From Discostella pseudostelligera (lineage: Eukaryota; Bacillariophyta; Thalassiosirophyceae; Thalassiosirales; Thalassiosiraceae), in assembly GCA_036940085.1 (NCBI GenBank), contig JALLBK010000234.1, positions 1-57,353 of the forward strand: a stretch of DNA of 57,353 nt, written 5' to 3'. Positions 23,301 through 32,332 of this stretch are shown here, in pieces (positions within the stretch are counted from its first letter, which is position 1; every line of letters begins with the position of its first letter). Position numbers and translations under genes: made by a program. The notes beneath the pieces were generated by a model. It had not been told where the DNA came from, did not search any database, and saw only the letters and a list, made by a program, of their open reading frames with translations.

Positions 23301-24260
23301 AATGGAAACTATCCACAATATCGATAATACTGTCAACACCACTATTTCCATCGTCAATTGTAGTCTCGACACAACTCCTGAATTATTAACAAATAAAGAC
23401 ATGGTCATTCCTTTCCGAAAGGGAGTGTATCTCACCCCACAGGCCATGAGGAGACTGGTAAGGAAGGTGAGTATGCATGTCGACAAGGCAACTGTATCCC
23501 CACCTGAGAAAGATGAGTTATTGTTGCTGCTGGTGGAGGCAGAAACGAATGTTTGACAAATGCTAGCCACAGCCGCACAAGAGGATACGGTAAGCATCAT
23601 CCATATATCCATACGGGGGGCTAATTTGATGTGTGGAGGGAGAACCCATGCATGATTATTTCTCTGATGCTGCCGCTTGGGATATCTCTGCTCCCCATTA
23701 TTATTGCTGCCGTCGTCGTTGTTGATTTTTCGGGAGTCGTTTCCGTAAGATATGTCGCTATTGAGATTGGTGTTGCTATTATTGTCGCCCCCCCCTTGTT
23801 GTCGTCGACGTCGACTTGAGCCTAGTTCTTGCTCTTGCTCTTGTTGTTGCTGCTGCTGCTGCTCACCACTTAATTCATGAGCAACTGAATTGCTATTGTT
23901 GCTCTCTTGACTATTGCTATTGCGTCTACGAAAAAAGGAGGATCTCCTTCGTCGTTTGCCATGTTGCTGCAATTGGTGATGCATCAAGTAGCTATACATC
24001 AAGACATCCTTGCGCTGTCCTCGTGGAGATATTCCATTATTGTTGAAGGAGTGTGGCAATGGTCGAGTGGGATCAGCGCCGCCTGGCGGTGCCCCTACTG
24101 CCGCCGCCGCCGCCGCTGCTGATGCACCCACTCCTCTTCGTCGACTGCCGCCAGAGCCAGAGCCACAGCTCCCACTGCGACTACGACGTCGATCGATGAA
24201 CCCTTCCGCTGCCACCGCTGCTCGTCCGCCATCGTTAGCGGGGGATCGACTTCGTTGCAT
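20354..24260 (-). CDS. Multispanning membrane protein with a long disordered tail
   Basis: Exons are 23259-24260 and 20354-23095, joined across a 163-base GTGAGT...TAG intron (23096-23258), giving about 1,247 residues. The join restores NAYYNSSM-DGSWGVPLAVAG inside the membrane domain. Residues 1-200 are basic and low in complexity (Arg, Asn, Gln). About seven or eight hydrophobic segments follow (for example MMLTVSSCAAVASIC, LTFLTSLLMACG, LFYSSWISFLLCGYLWIEVF, FVLSFELCLRYLDAY). The last 680 residues or so are Ser/Pro-rich and polar, with poly-Gln and a PPPPPPPP run. The N-terminal and C-terminal parts are probably cytosolic. I do not recognise the family; a receptor-like or scaffold role would be speculation. 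Confidence 0.8.
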
Positions 24261-24745
24261 CCTAGCTTCTCTCTGATTATCATCTACTACTTCTACTACT
24301 ACTTCGCGCTTCGCTTCGGCCGATGGCCATGGTTTTGGACCATGATGCTGTTGTTTTCGGATTGGGCAAAAGAAGGGGCTGTTGGGCTACGCGATCGTAT
24401 GCACTTTTCGGGATACGCCTGACCTGAAGCATATGTCGTCACTTTGGATGACCGAGTTGGGCCTAAGAAGAGATCAGCCCCAATGAAATGCCCAACGAGA
24501 AATGAGAAGTTTGATACTTAACCCTGAACCCTAGAAGTTGGCAAGGCCACCAAAAGGCGGGAAGGGGAACAACTGCCACGTGGAATATCGTCTCCCCCTA
24601 CTGCCTCTGCCACGTGGAATTTCAGAACCACCCTACAGCCACGCGACCATCGCATCGATTCAGCTGATACTACTCCTCCCCTCCTCCTTCTTCCTCCTTA
24701 GATTAATCCAGTTCATTCATCACCACTCACTTACTTATATTTATC
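24261..24745. other. Divergent promoter region
   Basis: It lies between the membrane protein gene (minus) and the acidic hypothetical (plus). No ORF is supported. The right half carries one GGCGGGAA and two CACGTG words. Confidence 0.5.
24556..24616 (+). promoter_or_regulatory. GGCGGGAA plus two TGCCACGTGGAAT boxes
   Basis: GGCGGGAA lies at 24556-24563. CACGTG lies at 24577-24582 and 24611-24616, each inside the identical longer word TGCCACGTGGAAT. They are 130-190 bases before the next plus-strand ATG, and both promoter words of the window occur together here. Confidence 0.5.
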
Positions 24746-25921
24746 ATGTTTGGATCAGCATCCAATTCTGTCTCCAGCGGTGGCGGTGGTGGTGGCGCAG
24801 CAATCAAAGATTTCTCCGTCGACGCCCAACGACGCATGTTCATCGAAAAACAAGCCCTCGAGAAACAATTGGCCGAGGAGGCGCGTAGTCGTAAACACAA
24901 AAAGTCGTCCAAATCACAACGTGCCGCCGCGGGTGTCATTGGCGATGATGATGATGATTCTATCCATAATGATGATGACGAATTTAGCCTTGATTCGGAA
25001 GAATCTTTCTATGTGGGCATTGAACGGGCGGATTATACCCAGCCGGACAATTTGGCATTGTACGGAGGTGGAAGGGGTGGTGGTAATGGAGATATTGCAG
25101 ATAGTTTGCACGAGAATTGGAAGGAGGAGGATCGATTGGGTATTTCGCATGTTAGCATTGCTATAATTCATCGACAGGATGGTGGGCCAACTAGGAGTAG
25201 TACTACTACGGAGAAGATATTAGATTGGGATGCAGATATTCCCATACTACATGATGAAAAGAGCCGTTCATCATTGCATGCATTTATGAATGGTAGCAGT
25301 GGTGCTGGGTTGAGCAATTCGAAGAAGGATGTACTCGTGGCCATGCCTCTCGTCGGTAGTAGTGGCAGTGGAACTACAAATTTGTTGCAATGGGAAGAGG
25401 AAAACAAACTGAACGATGACGAGGAAGGTGATGATACCATTGATCAAGTGTATCAACACAAGGCTGCGGAGGGGAAGATGTTTATTGATAAGATATTGAG
25501 TGCACCAACGAATACAACATCGACGATGACGTCCAACACTGATGCTGCGTCATCTTCCTCAATGCGGTCAGCAGTGCCAGCAGTAGGATTGGGAGGAGAT
25601 GGTGGGGGAGGTACCTACCCTACATTATCTCCATTGCAAATGCACATTCCTGGTATCACTTCGGTAGGATCAGTGCCTACTGGAGGAGGAGGGAAGCCCG
25701 TCCCTGAGGGCGAGGTGAATTTCATGAGGCAGATGCGAGAACGCGAACTACGAAAAGAGGAAGCTGCAAAGGTAGTGGCACGCACGATGCAGGAGATGAG
25801 GGAGATGATTGCGTCTGCCGCATCAAATCCTACTGATAGTACAGATGAGGATTCAACGGCGATGAAGTTGGTGGATGCAAATGCGTTGATGAAGAAGTTA
25901 GAGGAGTTGATGGTAAAGTAG
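24746..25921 (+). CDS. Acidic low-complexity hypothetical protein
   Basis: 391 residues, intronless. It opens with Ser/Gly runs, then a charged helix (about 25-60) with RRMFIEKQALEKQLAEEARS. Acidic Asp-rich patches follow, and a Gly/Ser-rich middle. Short segments look conserved rather than random, such as ADYTQPDNLALYGGG, SLHENWKEEDRLGI and KAAEGKMFIDKIL. The last 80 residues form a probable coiled coil (VNFMRQMRERELRKEEAAK). It has no signal peptide, membrane helix or catalytic motif. Cytosolic or nuclear location and a structural or adaptor role are guesses. Confidence 0.7.
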   Translation: MFGSASNSVSSGGGGGGAAIKDFSVDAQRRMFIEKQALEKQLAEEARSRKHKKSSKSQRAAAGVIGDDDDDSIHNDDDEFSLDSEESFYVGIERADYTQPDNLALYGGGRGGGNGDIADSLHENWKEEDRLGISHVSIAIIHRQDGGPTRSSTTTEKILDWDADIPILHDEKSRSSLHAFMNGSSGAGLSNSKKDVLVAMPLVGSSGSGTTNLLQWEEENKLNDDEEGDDTIDQVYQHKAAEGKMFIDKILSAPTNTTSTMTSNTDAASSSSMRSAVPAVGLGGDGGGGTYPTLSPLQMHIPGITSVGSVPTGGGGKPVPEGEVNFMRQMRERELRKEEAAKVVARTMQEMREMIASAASNPTDSTDEDSTAMKLVDANALMKKLEELMVK

Positions 25922-26033
25922 AAATCTAATAAGATGCCAGTTCTATTTTACATAGCAAGGAGAGAGAGCGAGAGATTGTGAATCTGAAGGTTCTGCAGCG
26001 ATTCATGTTTGTAGAACCTTGGAATGTTCACCT

Positions 26034-26516
26034 TTATTTCGTATCATCACTTTGTGCTCCCCCTCCATCTACATCATCATTAGTTTCCCGTACTTGCACT
26101 CCCATAGTCTTGGCCGTTCCCACCACACTTCGTGCTATCCCCTCCAAGGGCAAATGAAATCTCATCTCATCTGTTTGCTTAATTTTTGCAATCTCATACA
26201 CAGCCTCCGGACTAATGTATCCACTCGCCACCTCCGGATTGGGCTGAGATGGACCCTTGGCCATCCCCGCCGCCTTCATTATTAAATATGTCGTGGGTGG
26301 ACTCCGAATGTCGAATTTGAATGATCGATCGGAGAAGGCGCTAAGACGTACGCTCAATGGCACGCCCTTCTCCCAGAGTGTTTCGGACTTCTCATTGAAT
26401 TGTTTGCAAAATTCGGCCATGTTAATTCCAAGTGGACCAAGGGCCTGGCCGATGGCGGGGCCCGGTCGGGCGGTGCCAGATGGGACGCGGAGTTTGACGT
26501 GGCGAACGAAGGACAT
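26034..26516 (-). CDS. MRPL11: Mitochondrial-type ribosomal protein uL11
   Basis: 160 residues. uL11 forms the base of the ribosomal L7/L12 stalk and binds the GTPase-centre rRNA. The bacterial/organelle type is shown by KLRVPSGTARPGPAIGQALG, then GINMAEFCKQFNEKSE, a middle KFDIRSPPTTYLIMKAAG strand, and the C-terminal GIARSVVGTAKTMGVQV. There is no plastid presequence and the start lies right at the domain, so mitochondria fit better than plastid; the targeting signal would be internal to the basic N-terminus. A polar tail of about 20 residues is extra. GGCGGGAA words lie 190-280 bases upstream. Confidence 0.9.
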   Translation of the reverse strand: MSFVRHVKLRVPSGTARPGPAIGQALGPLGINMAEFCKQFNEKSETLWEKGVPLSVRLSAFSDRSFKFDIRSPPTTYLIMKAAGMAKGPSQPNPEVASGYISPEAVYEIAKIKQTDEMRFHLPLEGIARSVVGTAKTMGVQVRETNDDVDGGGAQSDDTK

Positions 26517-26945
26517 TACTAATTGTTATTGTATCGAAGCTACCTCTAGAGAGATGACGGAGATGGATATTTTGGGTCTACTACACATCACATGCGGCGG
26601 CAGTCGGCAGTCGGCCAGCCGACCGGCAGGGGCGGCGAGCGATGCACGGCGATGGCGGGTGGCAAGGAGGTCGGGCGGCGGGCAGACGGCATCGGATGCA
26701 GTTTTGGCGGGAAATCACCGCAGCACGAAATGGCGGGAAGAGAACTTTGGCGAAAACGGCGGGAGGACAAATTTGGCGATATCAAAAATGGCGGGAAGAC
26801 ACAGACGCAATAAGGATGGCGAAGCTTGTCCCTCGTCTATTCATCGAACATCGAAGCTATCATCCCTATTATGGATCAATGGCAGCAGTAATACTTGGCA
26901 AGTTGCCCTTCCACCCAGCGCAGCCTGATCAACAGATTCGAAGCA
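26517..26945. other. Divergent promoter region of uL11m and the LRR relic
   Basis: No gene is supported. GC-rich GGCGGGCAGACGG-like words precede the GGCGGGAA cluster. Short ORFs here are frame shadows. Confidence 0.5.
26706..26797 (+). promoter_or_regulatory. Three GGCGGGAA words plus a shared composite element
   Basis: GGCGGGAA lies at 26706-26713, 26732-26739 and 26790-26797. At 26746-26764 the composite TTTGGCGAAAAYGGCGGGA matches 14798-14816 upstream of LSM5 with one base different. The nearest intact gene is uL11m on the minus strand. Confidence 0.5.
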
Positions 26946-28375
26946 ATGGAGGGCATTCGTAATCATAATAATGACGCAAGTGCAGTCGGGTATCAGATGC
27001 CAAATCTTCGAGAGCATATTTTAAATGAAGACATTTTGCGTCGGTTGGAGGTCAATGACCCGGGAGTTGAATATTTATCGTATACTGATGACTGCTACTA
27101 TGATGATAGTGCAGGTTGGATCGAAGGAACTGGGAGTGCTATCGGTCACAGCAATGTTTTGAGAATGCTAAAATTTTGGTTTTATGAACACGAAAAGATC
27201 TGCCTCGATGAGTTTTGTCTCGGTCTACAACACAACAGATCCATTGAGTGCTTGTGTCTGCGAGTTGAGGTTGATTCCATTCTTCCGTCAGATCCTGATA
27301 TCTTTCAAATCATCGCCCCCTTCTTCGAGCATAATCGCAACCTCCGATGTATTGATATTGAGGTAACAAGTAGATTCAAGAACAAATCATCAGGTTTTGG
27401 ATCTCTCATGTCGGCGCTGAGTAAATGCAGGAATGACCAACTACATTCTGTAAAAATGAGCTGCGATAACTTCAAAGATCAGGAAAAGGCGTTGCTCATT
27501 GATCTTCTGACTAAACAAAAGATCTTGTTGGAGATCGGTTTTGATCATGAAATTGGAAGCTTGGGGAGAACGGCATTGGCAAACATACTCAATCACCCGG
27601 AATCAAATATTCACGCCCTTTGCCTTCGTTATCATCAACTGGAAGATGAAGGCGCTACTATCCTAGGAGCTGCATTGGCCACCAACAATACATTGAAAAC
27701 ATTAACTCTCGACGACGAACATTTACCCATTGGATTAGTAGGATGGTGAGGATTTTCGCAGTGTTTGAGAAGTCCCAACTAGGCATTAGAGGAACTCTAT
27801 ATTGAAGAATGCCTATATGATAGCGAGGCCATGCGTGAAATTATGAATGCTTTAGCACACAACACTTGTTTAAGAGTGTTGGATATTTCTTGGTATGGGA
27901 GATCATCTGAATATGATGCTGACTGGGTTTGGGTGTTAATATTAATATTCATATTAGCTCTATTGGTTAGAGCATATATTAACATTGGGAATATCTTCCT
28001 GGTGTACTTTGTGACGTGATCAGCATCGACAGAACTTACTCATCAAACCATACCCTTCGCCACGTTCGGATTGCACACAAATGCCCGTGTGATAACGATG
28101 ATGCCTTTCGGTGTTTGGAGATGAATGCAAGCAAAAACAAAGCTGGAGTAGCCCGTCAGAAGGTCCTGATGCATCATTTTACCGGCGGAGAGTCTGATAT
28201 TCATGCATTTTCTACTATGCCTGAGACTGCAATGCCTCATGCAATCAGCTGGATTGGCAGAGACTCCCTTGGATACTCACTGATGTTTGATTTCGTTTGC
28301 AGTAACCCAGCTCTTTTTGACATCTTCTACAACAGGTCTCAAGTGCATGCGGGCATGAAAAGGAAAATGTGCTGA
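26946..28375 (+). pseudogene. Broken leucine-rich-repeat gene (diatom LRR family)
   Basis: The intact part (26946-27749) encodes LRR-like units such as NRSIECLCLRVEV, NRNLRCIDIEV, NNTLKTLTLDDEHL and HNTCLRVLDISW further on. A TGA at 27747-27749 interrupts GW-GFSQCLRSPN. A TAG about 30 bases later interrupts PN-ALEELYIEECLY. Both lie in an otherwise coherent frame. Coding sense shifts frame near 27980 and then runs to 28375 with SNHTLRHVRIAHKC, VARQKVLMHHF and MPETAMPHAISWIGRD, which I take as the usual C-terminal cap of this family. So two nonsense changes and at least one frameshift are present. An unrecognised intron in the AT-rich stretch 27915-28020 could explain the frameshift but not the stops. 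It was probably cytosolic, partner unknown. Confidence 0.75.
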
Positions 28376-28423
28376 AGAAAAGCTACGTTGCTATCACTAG
28401 CAAAATGTTTGAATGTATTGGAT

Positions 28424-31400
28424 TTATGCATCATCTGATATTGATAATATTACGGCATCTACACATTGACTCAGCAGGAACAAATTTGAAAGAGCATGTT
28501 TCTTCAACGGAATCAGCATGCCATCTAATGCAATGCCCCAGCTGAAAGTATATGGCACTTGACTCGTCGAGCAGGCGTCCGTGGAGGAGACATGTTTGTA
28601 CCGTTGCGAAAAGTGAGTTAAGATGCATGATTTTGCATCCATTGAGTGTGCTACATCCAATGCTTCGACAGTAGTTGAATGTCGCTTCCTGACTGCATCA
28701 ACTTTGCCTTGATCATCATTGAGAAAAGTACCTTCATGTAGTAACAAATCCGGCCCTGTCCTAAAATAAGATGCACATTTCTGAATAAGTTGAGGCGAGG
28801 GTCTCGTATCACCACTGAAGACCAATTGAAACAGTGTTTCGTTTGTGTTGAGTGTTCCATCCGATGGAATACAAAAGCTGATCATTAAAGCAAACGAATC
28901 CCGACAGTGCTCTACCCCGACATTAAGAACCGAGCGGAATGGACAATACGTATCAATTTTGTTATGGGGTGGTGTGGATAGCGCATAACTATCGATGGAA
29001 GACTTCAGCATCAGTGAAGAGCGCGAATATTGATATTTTTGATGAGGAACTCCAACATAAATCCCTGGTTCGCATGAATGTTTTCTTCCGCTCGTGTCGT
29101 TCGTTGCATTCAGTAGTTCATAGTAGAGTTCCAAATAGGTGAGCACTTTTGGTGGAGCAATTACAAACAGCGGGTTGCGCAATTGTTGTCGATGTGTACT
29201 TCTTTTCTTGGCATTAGTTATGGCTTGGACGAGGAGCGGAAGGTCACCATAGTGGTCCAAATGAGCATGGCTAATCCAAATGAAACCGACATGACTCAGT
29301 TGAAATTGAAGGTAAGACAGCCTTGACTCATAGATATCACCCTTAGCAAAGGAAGGCAAATGCCGAAGGAGACCCGTCAAGGTGCCCTCGCCACACTCTA
29401 TAATTGCAGATAGGACCAATATTCCCTTGTTCTTCATTGATGTTGGTAGTAGGAGACCGTAGGCGCTACTGCCTCGCAATGGTGATGGAGTTGCACATCC
29501 TGTGCCCAGCATGAGGAGGTGTGCATTGGATACATCTAGTCCTAACTCTTCGGGAACGCAATCACTTGCGCAGTTGTTTGCACATGCGCCGTCATCACTG
29601 ACATGTTGTTGTGCTTGTTCGTGGTCACTCTGATGTTCAATGTCGCAGTCGCTTATACTACCCAAGTCAATCTCATTGTCGTCAACATTGCCGCTCGCAT
29701 TTGCAGAAGAGGATGCATTTTCACATTCGCCACAAATGCACTCGCCACCAGAAAATTTACACCTGAGGGTCTGCACCGTGTTTGCGCAATTCATCTTGTC
29801 CGATGCCGCATCATTGTTGCTATCAATATCTTTCCATGACGAAAACTTGTGACTATTGCATCGGTCGCGTGTGCTCTCGATTCTCGAGAGAAAAGTAAAT
29901 GGTGTTATCACAATGGTATCATTGTCGACGTGACTACTAATCTCATTCTGACAGGTACCATACCATCCATGAAGAATCACCGCTGTACATGATCGCAGCC
30001 CATATGCCAAGTCCTCATTCGTTTCCCTTGTATCAGATGGATCCACAGCAGCAAACCGTGTTTGCATTTTCTCGCATTCCTCTGTTGTTCGATCGTTCAA
30101 AGGGAAGGCAAATGGAAGAGACCTGTTAAGCATTTTCGATCTATGCTGTGCACGAATAAGAATACCTTCATCAATCATATCTCGGTTTGGAACGGTCATT
30201 AAATGATGATCTGTAAGCTTGGAAGTTATTGCCCACGATGGGACAAGAATTCCATGCCGTGGAACTTTCTTGATCCTGCGCGATGATTCCTCGTGAGTCA
30301 TTATTTCTGTGCGGCGACGTTTACTCAATGGAGGCTCTTCCTCATCATCCTCGTTCGTTAAACTTCTCCTATTCGCTACTGTCGGTGGGTCGAAGTGCAG
30401 AATAAAGTCTAACAGTGGATTATCTTGCTTACTTCCAAGGGTGTTGGCAGAGACAATCTCTTGGGGTAATTGACTGAGTGCATTCCAAAGTGAATCAGTA
30501 TTGCAATGCCGCCTCAACTGGACGTTGTTACATTTGTGACATGTCCAAGCAGATGATTGTGGCATGGATCCATGGGGTAGCATCGCAAACGAATACGGCC
30601 GAGTGTTCGTAGTTGAGGACTCTTTTGGAGTCTTCTGTTGCGGAAGCAGCGTTACGACGTACACGATGCAATGTTGGTCTTCCTCAACAGCGCTTCCACC
30701 ATCCGAAGTAGTTTCACATTGATAATTTGGCTGTGCATCCATATCAGCAACACTACTACATTCAGCACAGCATGACATCGAAGGACCATGCTGGTGGTGA
30801 GTTACCGATTGAGCCCAAATCTTAACATAAGTGTCATGGTACACTTCCCACCAGTTGCATGACGAGGAAGAATCCGAGGACGGTACCTCGCATATACGCA
30901 ACGATGGACGATTTTGATACTCTCCAAACATTGCATCCAACATGCCATCCACCATGTTGCCAATGCCTGGTGGACCAATGATGGATACATCACCATATCC
31001 CCCCACGTCGCCGCTTCTATTCGTCTCAACCCCAGTCATAATTTCATCCGAGGACAACTCACAATAATTATCATCACCATCATCATCATCATTAGGTGAT
31101 CCTACGACATTACTTGTTGACGACGAAGGCAGTTTGTTGTTGTTGTTGGCAACCTTGTAGCCCATCTGCAACAAGCTTAGGAACAAGGAGGGTAATCCTG
31201 CGATACATGCACCTTTGATAGCATTATTGGTTTCGTCTTTTCCACCAGTAACGGTTGCATGATGATCTCCATTAGCAGCAGCAGCAGCCTCATCACCATA
31301 ACATGCATCATCGGCATCACCCAATGGATAACTTGTCAAGGATGGCACCAATACTGAACGAAATGCACCTCCCTTTAATAATTTGAATGATTGATCGGAG

Positions 31401-31774
31401 ACTAATCGGGAGGTGAGGGTGGGTATACCACTGAGGTTATATCGAGCTAGGATTGTCCCACCACACTCGTTGGCGTCGTTGTAGTCAAAAGTTTTGGCAG
31501 TACTGGAGTATGACGACTCATTGTGATAATGATAGAAACAATCAGTATCTACTTCATGGGACATATCCTCCTGTCCATGTTGCCGCTGATGACGCTGCTG
31601 CGGTGCGACATCGGGAGATTGATCTTTCTTCTGAGGACTAGCACTTCTTCCACTACCCTCCACGGCACCTCGATGATATTGTTTCGTCGTGCGTGATATT
31701 CGACGAATGGTAAGGAAAATGGTAGGCTCCGTCAATTCACTGCCGTCCGTCAGGATTTCGAGGGATGCCTCCAT
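28424..31774 (-). CDS. Long-form tRNase Z (ELAC2-like tRNA 3' endonuclease)
   Basis: 1,116 residues, intronless; long-form enzymes usually have about 750-930. It removes 3' trailers from tRNA precursors in the nucleus or mitochondria. The active metallo-beta-lactamase half is C-terminal: LMLGTGCATPSPLRG, then IIECGEGTLTGLLRHLP, metal-binding SHAHLDHYGDLP near residue 835, FSGDTRPS near 985, LLLHEGTFLNDD near 1010 and ILTHFSQRY near 1050. The N-terminal half keeps only faint traces of the duplicated domain and is swollen by acidic, Asn- and Ser-rich insertions. Four CxxC-like pairs (for example CCAECSS, CHKCNN and CICGEC) suggest a possible extra zinc site, which is inference. No targeting presequence is obvious. 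It is divergent from the EDR2-C gene. Confidence 0.88.
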   Translation of the reverse strand: MEASLEILTDGSELTEPTIFLTIRRISRTTKQYHRGAVEGSGRSASPQKKDQSPDVAPQQRHQRQHGQEDMSHEVDTDCFYHYHNESSYSSTAKTFDYNDANECGGTILARYNLSGIPTLTSRLVSDQSFKLLKGGAFRSVLVPSLTSYPLGDADDACYGDEAAAAANGDHHATVTGGKDETNNAIKGACIAGLPSLFLSLLQMGYKVANNNNKLPSSSTSNVVGSPNDDDDGDDNYCELSSDEIMTGVETNRSGDVGGYGDVSIIGPPGIGNMVDGMLDAMFGEYQNRPSLRICEVPSSDSSSSCNWWEVYHDTYVKIWAQSVTHHQHGPSMSCCAECSSVADMDAQPNYQCETTSDGGSAVEEDQHCIVYVVTLLPQQKTPKESSTTNTRPYSFAMLPHGSMPQSSAWTCHKCNNVQLRRHCNTDSLWNALSQLPQEIVSANTLGSKQDNPLLDFILHFDPPTVANRRSLTNEDDEEEPPLSKRRRTEIMTHEESSRRIKKVPRHGILVPSWAITSKLTDHHLMTVPNRDMIDEGILIRAQHRSKMLNRSLPFAFPLNDRTTEECEKMQTRFAAVDPSDTRETNEDLAYGLRSCTAVILHGWYGTCQNEISSHVDNDTIVITPFTFLSRIESTRDRCNSHKFSSWKDIDSNNDAASDKMNCANTVQTLRCKFSGGECICGECENASSSANASGNVDDNEIDLGSISDCDIEHQSDHEQAQQHVSDDGACANNCASDCVPEELGLDVSNAHLLMLGTGCATPSPLRGSSAYGLLLPTSMKNKGILVLSAIIECGEGTLTGLLRHLPSFAKGDIYESRLSYLQFQLSHVGFIWISHAHLDHYGDLPLLVQAITNAKKRSTHRQQLRNPLFVIAPPKVLTYLELYYELLNATNDTSGRKHSCEPGIYVGVPHQKYQYSRSSLMLKSSIDSYALSTPPHNKIDTYCPFRSVLNVGVEHCRDSFALMISFCIPSDGTLNTNETLFQLVFSGDTRPSPQLIQKCASYFRTGPDLLLHEGTFLNDDQGKVDAVRKRHSTTVEALDVAHSMDAKSCILTHFSQRYKHVSSTDACSTSQVPYTFSWGIALDGMLIPLKKHALSNLFLLSQCVDAVILSISDDA

Positions 31775-32332
31775 GATGGATGATGGGTTAGTGAGCAGCG
31801 GCGGTTTTGTGCAAGTGACCTAATCAAATATGATTGAAATTTTATTCTGTGTAGACAATAAGGTGTCGAAGGAGACATGGCTTGACTTGAGGACAACGGC
31901 AATCCACGCTACCATCGTCATCGGTCATGGTCAAGGCGGGTGTAATTGGTGATTGGTGGGGTGGTGGTCAGTGGTGGTGAATGATGGTGAAGGATACTGT
32001 TTTCCCGCCAAATATCTACGAGATCTTAGATTTGTGGCGGGAAAGTAAGTTATTTGGCGGGAAAGCAAGATCCCCCTTCTTGAAGAAATCTTTTCACGAA
32101 TTCCTTCGTAGGAGGATACGAGGGAGGAAAATTTTGGGGGGCGAATCTTTCATCTCCGTTCGCGCCCGAAAAGTTCCGTCATGTGGCCGATCCAGAGTCC
32201 GGCAGACCATGAACCATGACATCCGCCGCTGCCGCCTCTCACACAACACACAACGATATCAATACATGCCACTGATAGAGTGATAAAATTCGCAAGTGAT
32301 TGGCATCTAAACTTTTCCACCTACTATCCATC
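31775..32332. other. Divergent promoter region, RNase Z and EDR2-C genes
   Basis: No supported gene. The GGCGGGAA group lies centrally. An ORF at 31981-32283 overlaps the motif cluster and has no family resemblance. Confidence 0.5.
32002..32063. promoter_or_regulatory. Three GGCGGGAA/TTCCCGCC words
   Basis: TTCCCGCC lies at 32002-32009; GGCGGGAA lies at 32036-32043 and 32056-32063. All three are flanked by T or A runs, as in TTTTCCCGCCAAA, which fits E2F-like sites. They sit about 230-330 bases from both divergent starts. Confidence 0.5.
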
